Below are positions 57,276 to 64,000 of a stretch of DNA of 64,000 bases, one piece after another. Below the pieces are notes generated by a model. The model was not told the origin of the DNA. It worked only from the letters and a program-made list of their open reading frames with translations, and did not search any database. This DNA comes from Hypericum androsaemum (lineage: Eukaryota > Streptophyta > Magnoliopsida > Malpighiales > Hypericaceae), in assembly GCA_963995505.1 (NCBI GenBank), contig OZ023181.1, positions 4,067,487 to 4,131,486 of the forward strand. Reading direction: 5' to 3'. How positions within the stretch are numbered: the stretch's first letter is position 1; each line of letters starts with the position of its first letter. Position numbers and translations under genes: made by a program.

Positions 57276-58384
57276 AAATAGAGGAGTGGGTTCGTTAGAT
57301 AATACACCAAGGTCCGTAAGTAACCATCGAAGCCAAAGAACCTCACTCATGTAAGTGTCATATCGCAATATTTGGCGGATGAGCGAGCAATAACACTTAG
57401 CTTCTTGCTTCTCTACGAAACTAGTGAGTCACCAAGGGTGATAAAATAACCACTTCGTGACTAGGGCAGCAAGCCCAATCCGCGTCACAATAAGCAGCAA
57501 GATCAAATCGAGATTCCTTGGCCAAGTGTGCATTTGAGATACCACAACACCCTATCTGTGGTATCAACATGGGCTGGACTCGGATAATCGACGGACTGAC
57601 AGAGGACATTGATCGCATAAACAATATCAGGCCTGGTGACAATAAGATATATTAGCCGGCCCACCAATCGACGATAACGAGTGGCATCATCAACTACTTC
57701 ATTAGTAGTTTTTAGAAGATGATTTTGCTTAATAGGAAGGCTGGGTCGGGCGCCCTTCTTCCCGCATTTGTGCAATATGTCTAGAAGGTACTCGTGCTAA
57801 CTTAGCACCAAGCCGTCAGATGTTAAAGCAGCTTGAATTCTAAGAAAATATTTTAATTGCTCGAGATCCTTGATTCCAAAAGAGCGATCCAAAAATGTCT
57901 TATTGTGCAATAACATAGCCAAATCATCACCAACTAGGATGACATCATTGACATATACCAACATAAATAAGACCATTGCACCTTGTCGATGTATAAACAA
58001 GGCATGGTTCGTTCGGGTGCGCCATAAATCAAGGCTGGGAAGAGTTGCAACAAGCTTGCTATACCAGCTCTGAGAGGCCTGCTTAAGCCCATATAAGGAC
58101 TTTTGAAGGCGACAAACCCTCGTGTCTCCTGGCCATTAGAAATCTTGGGGGATCATCATGAACACCTCATCATTTAAGTCTTCATGTAAAAATATGGTAT
58201 TGATATCCAATTGTTGAATCGCCCAACCTCTCTTGACTATAATGGAAAGAAGGCACCCAACAGACACCAATTTTCTAACTGGATCAAAAGTATCATTGAT
58301 AATCGATTTCCTCCACTTGTTTGAAACTGTGAGCAACCAGTCGTGATTTGTATTGCTCAATTTCACCATTAGGGAAAATTTTTA

Positions 58385-60153
58385 GGGTAAATTACCCTCA
58401 CGTCCCTGAGGTTTGGTCACCCTCCCCCTAGGGTCCCTGACTTTTGAAAAATGATTGTCCCGTCCCTTAGTTTTGATGATAATAGACTCTCAGGTCCCTG
58501 GCTGATGTCATCGGCTCTTTTTTTCATTTTTGGTCATAGAAATGACCAAAATACCCTTAACCATTGACCAAGAACACCAAAAACCAAAAATAAGATCAAA
58601 CTAACCAAAATCAAGAACACAACCAAGAACATCAAGAACAACAACAAAAATATCTAATTAACATCTCACTCAATAACATCCCAATTAAAAATTAAGAACA
58701 CCCAATAAAACAAACAAGAACCCAGAAATTAAGAACCTAGAAATCCCATTTTTGGGATTCGTTAAAAACCCAGAAATCCTTTCCGCTCTCACCGGAAATT
58801 ACACCCAATCATAACTTTAACCAAACTCAAATTGAAACATTGACAAAAAAAAATCAGATTGAAACTTTGACAAAAACACCGAGAACTTAAAAAAAACCAA
58901 GAACAATTGGGTACCACCAACGCAAGCCAAATCCAATTCAACAACCCACTCCTCATTTTAACCCTCTCTCTCTCTCTCCTCTCTCTCCCTACCCTTCTCC
59001 ATCTTCTACCTCGGTGGCCCGTCCCCTCCCAATCAAGTCCTAGCCGCTCCAATTGACCCAACTAGGAGGAGCAACCAGTCAAGCCCTAAAGGTACCTCGA
59101 TCTGGGAGAGGAACTTGTTGAGAGGCCGGCTTTGGTTTCCTCTTGAGAAGCGAACCCCACGAACCCTCTGCTCGGGCATGGGTCGGGTCTTGGATCTGAG
59201 AGAGGAACTCGTTATCGTGGCCGAGGTTGAAGGACATGTTGGACTTGACGAGTAGGACGACGTCGGATGGCTTTGTGAGGTTGTTGGCCATAATTAATGC
59301 CAATGGTGTGGGCCCCAGACGGCTGCATTCTATGACGGTGTTTTGAATTCGAGACGGTGTTTTGAATTCTTAACGGGATTTCTAGGTTCTTAATTTCTGG
59401 GTTCTTGTTTGTTTTATTGGGTGTTCTTAATTTTTAATTGGGATGTTATTGAGTGAGATGTTAATTGGATATTTTTGTTGTTGTTCTTGATGTTCTTGGT
59501 TGTGTTCTTGATTTTGGTTAGTTTGATCTTATTTTTGGGTTGATTTTTGGTTTTTGGTGTTCTTGGTCAGAGGTTAAGGGTATTTTGGTCATTTCTATGA
59601 CCAAAAATAAAAAAAAGAGCCGATGACGTCAACCAGGGACCTGAGAGTTTATTATCATCAAAACTTAGGGACGGGACAATCATTTTCCAAAAGTCAGGGA
59701 CCCTAGGAGGAGGGTGACCAAACCTAGGGTTAGTTTGATCTTATTTTTGGGTTGATTTTTGGTTTTTGGTGTTCTTGGTCAGAGGTTAAGGGTATTTTGG
59801 TCATTTCTATGACCAAAAATAAAAAAAAGAGCCGATGACGTCAACCAGGGACCTGAGAGTTTATTATCATCAAAACTTAGGGACGGGACAATCATTTTCC
59901 AAAAGTCAGGGACCCTAGGAGGAGGGTGACCCTAGGAGGAGGGTTGATTTTTGGTTTTTGGTGTTCTTGGTCAGAGGTTAAGGGTATTTTGGTCATTTCT
60001 ATGACCAAAAATAAAAAAAAGAGCCGATGACGTCAACCAGGGACCTGAGAGTTTATTATCATCAAAACTTAGGGACGGGACAATCATTTTCCAAAAGTCA
60101 GGGACCCTAGGAGGAGGGTGACCAAACCTCAGGGACGTGAGGATAATTTGCCC
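58385..60153. mobile_element. Mutator-like element with ~380-bp TIRs and 9-bp TSD
   Basis: Left end GGGTAAATTACCCTCACGTC, right end inverted GGGCAAATTATCCTCACGTC. The 9-bp target duplication AAATTTTTA is exact (58376-58384, 60154-60162). The inverted repeats extend inward to about 58766 and 59371. The outer part of the right arm is present three times in tandem (units starting 59537, 59749, 59941). It splits the RT gene of the surrounding copia element between NWVHKIK and the following IEQYKSRLV stretch. No transposase. Confidence 0.93.
58790..59330 (-). other. Interior of the MULE, possible captured sequence
   Basis: The part between the inverted repeats is richer in GC and has reverse-strand ORFs at 58789-59061 and 59079-59303; the latter includes KPSDVVLLVKSNMSFNLGHD. 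This composition fits a captured host fragment (Pack-MULE). I do not recognise the source. Confidence 0.4.
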
Positions 60154-61584
60154 AAATTTTTATCTTATGGACCCAATTTGAGTCAACTACCTTCTTCCCA
60201 GGCGGGAGTTCGACAATATCCCATATTCGATTCTCCTTCAGTGCTTGTATTTCTCTGAGCATTGCGTCTCTCAAATGGAAAGACTTGGTTGCCTCATGAT
60301 CATACCAAGGCTCACGATGTGAAATAATGGTTGTCAAATAAGCCCATTGAGTATTAGAAAAATTATCATAACTAATGAAATATGTTAGGGGATAGGCACG
60401 AGGTTACCTTTCAGAGAGAGAGAGCCAGACGAGAAGGTCCGGACGATGAGCGAGGGGGTAAGTCAACATCATATCCCTTCAATTGAGTAGAAATATCACG
60501 AGGTCTAGTATTGCTACGAAGGATTTGTAGATCTGATTTAGGTGCACCCAAGGGCATCTCTGGAGGTACACCAATTTTGTGGTGTCATGGTTTGTATTGG
60601 TTTGGAGGGCATTTCTGTGATACCAGGTCTGTCTATTGAATTAATTGTCGTCCCAAGAGTTGACTTCATATCCATCTTTTCTCCAGCCATCGGGATAACC
60701 TATTAGCTCAAAATAAGTCTCTTCCGTGTGCCCAACTTTCTGGCAGTGGGTGCACTTTTTCCTGTTCTCAATGATTGATCGCTTAGCGCCACCTCTTTTA
60801 GACTAGTTAGATTGGCGAGAATGGAAGGCCGCCGTGTCTGTTATTGATTTTCTCGCTGAAGAGATGGCATGTCGTTGTTGTTCCTCAGCTACAAGATAGT
60901 AAGCTTGATGCAAACTAGGTATCAGATGTGTACTCAAGATCTATGTCTTGATAGTATTAAAAGAATCATCCACTCTCATCAAAAAATTAGAAAGTTGTTC
61001 TTCCTCATGGATTGCCATTACATGCTTGTGCATTTCATGATCGCAGCTCGCACAAGATGACTTTGTGAAGGGGTCGGATGGCCTGAACCTCATCCCACAG
61101 TCCCTTGAGTGTCGTGTAATTTGCTAAGATAGATATTTGGTTTTATCGCAGAGTCGAGATCGCACGTTGGAGGTCGTACGCCCAAGTTGCACTCCCCTTT
61201 CTGATTTACTCAGCTACGTTGTTAGGGCAGCGAAAGTACTTTTGATATGCCCATGCATAATAACAGAGAGATAGGAGAATTATACAAACACTAAGGACAC
61301 GCGATATACGTGATTCAGTCAACTGACCTGCTCCACAGGGGTATAGACGATCTTTCACTATGATATGGAGTACAACAGATACATAGGCTATGGCGAGGCT
61401 ACCCGCCTCAAGCCATTCTCCCTGCCTATACTACTGCACCATTGTGTTTAGCCCAAGAAACTCTTTAATACAGCCCTTCTATTTATAGGAGAATAACCCT
61501 AGAGTTCTTTCCTAATTAGAATCCTATTACATTAGGTAATAACTAAATAGGAAGTTGAGATATTCCTAATAATCTCCACCTTGG

Positions 61585-63284
61585 CTCAAATTCCAAAACT
61601 AATTGTCATCTCGAGCTTCACTTGCTCTTCCACATCCGATCATCATCTTCACTGTGTGCCTCTTCCATTAAGATTCATGCTCTACCTGGAACATGACTTT
61701 ATTGTCCGCCTCAATCTGATGGGTACTCTTGCGTGGTCTTCACTCAATCATCCAACGCCTTCTCCGAGCACCTATCAGACTCCATAATCTGAAAACTCCA
61801 CCTGGAATCTTCCACAAGTATCTACTCGCCATGGATCTTCACTCGATCACTCAACACATTAGGAGAAAATTATATGTGCGCAAGCTGCACCCTGCTCTTT
61901 GACGTCATAGTTTCTCAACCGATCTTCGCTGCTCCATCTTCATAGAAAATCTCCACCTTCACGATGTCACTGATCTATCAGGAGAAAATCGTATGCACGC
62001 AAGCTGCACCTTGCTCTTCGGTGCCATACTTTCTCAACTAATCTATGATCAAACAGGAGAAGAGGACACCAACTTTTGGACTTTACATCACCTTCTCGCT
62101 ACTGCCTCACTCCGGCCTTACATTACCTTCTCGCGAACACCTTATTGGACACCTTCACTAGGAATTATTGTACCTCACTCTTTCATCCTCGTGGATAAAT
62201 TGGTGGTAACCTGCAGAACACGTGAGCAAACTGACACCTGCAACAACAGTGATAAACTGTACTTTGTCACCCCTGCACTACATCTGCACCTTGTCAACGA
62301 GTACTAGGTCCAAGCTCTGCTCAAGGTCTTCACCTGATCTGCCTCCTGGTCCAACACTAAGAACCCACGATCTGATCAAATCCTACGGAACAAGAGAGTA
62401 TCACTTCTCCACCTTGAACCAAACCTCGTGACCGATCTTCTGTGAATCTACCAGACCTAAACTTATCTACTTCAACAGAACCTCAATCTGACCTTCACTC
62501 GGCAAAATTCTTCTCAACTCGGACGAACAAATTACCATGCCCATCATCTGCCTAATCCGCATACCTGCATACTCCAAAATTATTGAAAAATACCACAAAT
62601 CAGTCAATCCCTTGACTTTTAACCACATTGTTGACTTTTGGTCAACTAGTCAAACAATTGACTTTTGGTCAACGAAAATCTAAGGTTTCCAATCTTCAAC
62701 AACTCCAAACACCAAAGAGTGGCAATGAGGCGACGGCCGGTAAGCTTCACCGGCGGCACGGGCGAGTGGTTGTCGACGAAAAGGTCTGTAGAGTTTCTCC
62801 GTTCTCAGTGCAGCGACAGAGCGGCGTGGCTCCCTCTCTCGGACTCGCCCTTTCTCTCTCCCTAATTTTTTGGCGACGGGGCTACTCCTCTCTTATGGTC
62901 ACGACAGGACGTCGAATTTGGGCTGCGGGATAGTAAACTCTGACACAGGCTCGACAGGAACCCTTCTGGCGACGGTGATAGAGCGATGAGTCATCGCCCC
63001 GACTTTCTCTCTCTTCTGGAGGGCGGCTCCATTCTTAGCAGGCTTCTTCTTATCTTCTCTCTGTATGGCCGCATCAACGGCGGCACATGTTGGACGGTGG
63101 GATGGCGAGCGGGCTAAGCTGGTGGCGTCGGTCCGACAATACCCTGGGTTGAGCGGCGGCTGGCGGCTGCTGCTCCCAAAACGTAATCCAAAAAATTCTG
63201 CCAATTTTGGAATAATTATCGAACTGCCCCAGCCCTTCTTCTGAAATTACAAATCAATCCCTCTGTCTCAATTTCAAATTTTTC
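61585..63284. other. Interior of the LARD-like element, non-coding
   Basis: First ~1 kb is C/T/A-rich with frequent CTTCAC and CTCCACCTT words. Bases 62720-63200 are GC-rich with CGGCGG words and two open stretches (+ 62665-62865, - 62899-63204) that match no family I know. May be captured sequence; no evidence for a protein. Confidence 0.5.
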
Positions 63285-63683
63285 ACTAAATCCAAAAGAG
63301 ACTCCACACCAATTTTTACCCGGATATACTCCAAGCTCTTGATACCAGTTGTTAGGACAGTAGAAGTACTTTTGATAGGTCCATGCACAACAACAGAGAG
63401 ATAGGAGAATTATAGGAACACTGAAGACACGCGATATACGTGGTTTGATCAACTGATTTACTCCACGGGGGTATAGACGATCTTTCACTATGACATGGAG
63501 TACAACAGATACATAGGCTATGGCGAGGCTACCCGTCTCAAGCCCTTCTCCCTGTCTACAAAACTGCACAATTGTGTTGTGTTTAGCCCAAGGAACTCCT
63601 TAACACTGCCCTCCTATTTACTAAATCCAAAAGAGAGACCACACCAATTTTTACTCTGATACACACCAAGCTCTGATACCAGT
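63285..63683. repeat. Duplicated primer-site-plus-LTR unit
   Basis: The ~65-base stretch CTAAATCCAAAAGAGA..ACCAGT occurs at 63285-63349 and again at 63621-63683, each followed by an LTR start TGTTAGGACAG. The inner LTR copy (63350-63620) breaks off at CTATTTA. Confidence 0.88.
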
Positions 63684-64000
63684 TGTTAGGACAGCGGAAG
63701 CACTTTTGATAGGCCAATGCACAACAACAAAGGGATAGGACAATTATAGGAACACTGAGGTCACGCGATGTACGTGGTTCATTCAACTGACCTACTCCAC
63801 GGGGGTATAGACGATCTTTCACTATGATATGGAGTACAATAGATACATAGGCTATGGTGAGGCTACTCGCCTCAAGCCCTTCTCCCTGCCTACAAAGTTG
63901 TGTTTAGCCCAAGGAACTCCTTAACACTGTTTTCCTATTTATAGGAGACTAACCCCAGAGTTCTTTCCTAATTAGAATCATATTACATTAGGCAATAACT

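Larger units (their letters stand above)
56766..61219 (-). mobile_element. Decayed Ty1-copia element, interrupted by a MULE
   Basis: Reverse strand. The 3' LTR is partial (to 56934, start TGTTACAAATACAC in element orientation), preceded by a purine tract. RNase H, RT and Gag pieces follow with many stops: VEMDCYFVRERV, GRLIYLIVTRPDIVYAINVL, MLVYVNDVILVGDD (RT catalytic YxDD changed to YVND), WAIQQLDINTIFLHEDLNDE, then after the MULE ALKENRIWDIVELPPGKK, the Gag knuckle CTHCQKVGHTEETY (last Cys changed to Tyr) and LWDEVQAIRPL. It is cut at 61219 by the LTR element to the right. The 5' LTR is not in this window. Confidence 0.88.
61220..64000 (-). mobile_element. Coding-poor LTR retrotransposon (LARD-like), runs off the window
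   Basis: Three LTR copies on the reverse strand: 61220-61571 (3' LTR), 63350-63620 (partial) and 63684 to beyond 64000 (5' LTR). In element orientation the LTR ends TAACA and is followed by ACTGGTATCAGAGC, the initiator tRNA-Met primer site (forward complement before 63350 and 63684). A purine tract CCAAGGTGGAGAT precedes the 3' LTR. Each LTR carries a CTATTTATAGGAG box on the plus strand. The interior (61585-63340) has no gag-pol. Confidence 0.88.

Noticed and set aside
1..64000. CRISPR arrays, operons or bacterial ribosome-binding sites
   Set aside because: Sequence is plant nuclear DNA; repeats seen are transposon or local duplications without regular spacers.

Overview
This is nuclear DNA of a flowering plant, almost certainly a eudicot. 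The genes have GT-AG introns and AT-rich intergenic DNA, and the families are plant ones: OPT, NPF, phytocyanin-like ENODL, plant-type MTA and class I small heat-shock protein. Mobile DNA is dense: Ty1-copia, Ty3-gypsy-like, hAT, MULE, Tourist-like and pogo-like. The species cannot be fixed from the sequence alone.

The left third (1-24 kb) is gene-rich. It holds the 3' half of an MFSD5-like molybdate-anion transporter (+), an early nodulin-like protein (+), a complete seven-exon m6A methyltransferase MTA (-), a complete six-exon oligopeptide transporter (-), a yippee-like zinc protein (+) and ribosomal protein eL20/RPL18a (-). In each complete model the spliced exons sum to a whole number of codons and meet at consensus splice sites. 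These genes look functional. Several carry recent small changes: a tandem duplication across a stop codon, and a hAT MITE just upstream of MTA.

From about 25.9 kb onward the window becomes a scrapyard of gene fragments and nested transposons. A DAD1 first exon is followed by half of an sHSP. Degenerate NPF transporter fragments are tandemly repeated, with a solo LTR among them. A 5'-truncated PUX10-like UBX gene abuts an unrelated reverse-strand fragment. A second PUX10 fragment is fused to a promoter-plus-5' fragment of the RPL18a gene seen at 23 kb. A nearly complete but frameshifted NPF transporter (39.8-42.6 kb) has an inverted partial paralogue at 55.6-56.6 kb. One small intact-looking gene with a probable organelle-targeting leader lies at 34-35.8 kb.

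The right third (46-64 kb) is nested retroelements. A gypsy-like element carries a long reading frame that is not gag-pol, and a young copia element with 401/392-bp LTRs and an ACATT target duplication has inserted into it. A pogo-like MITE sits in its 3' LTR. Further right, an older copia element is split by a Mutator-like element with an exact 9-bp target duplication, and is abutted by a coding-poor LTR element that runs off the window.

The strongest leads are a perfect 55-bp inverted repeat with a 3-nt loop (56,708-56,820) next to the truncated NPF copy, the unexplained reading frame of about 575 codons in the gypsy-like element, and the cluster of chimeric gene fragments, one of which has its RPL18a source in the same window.
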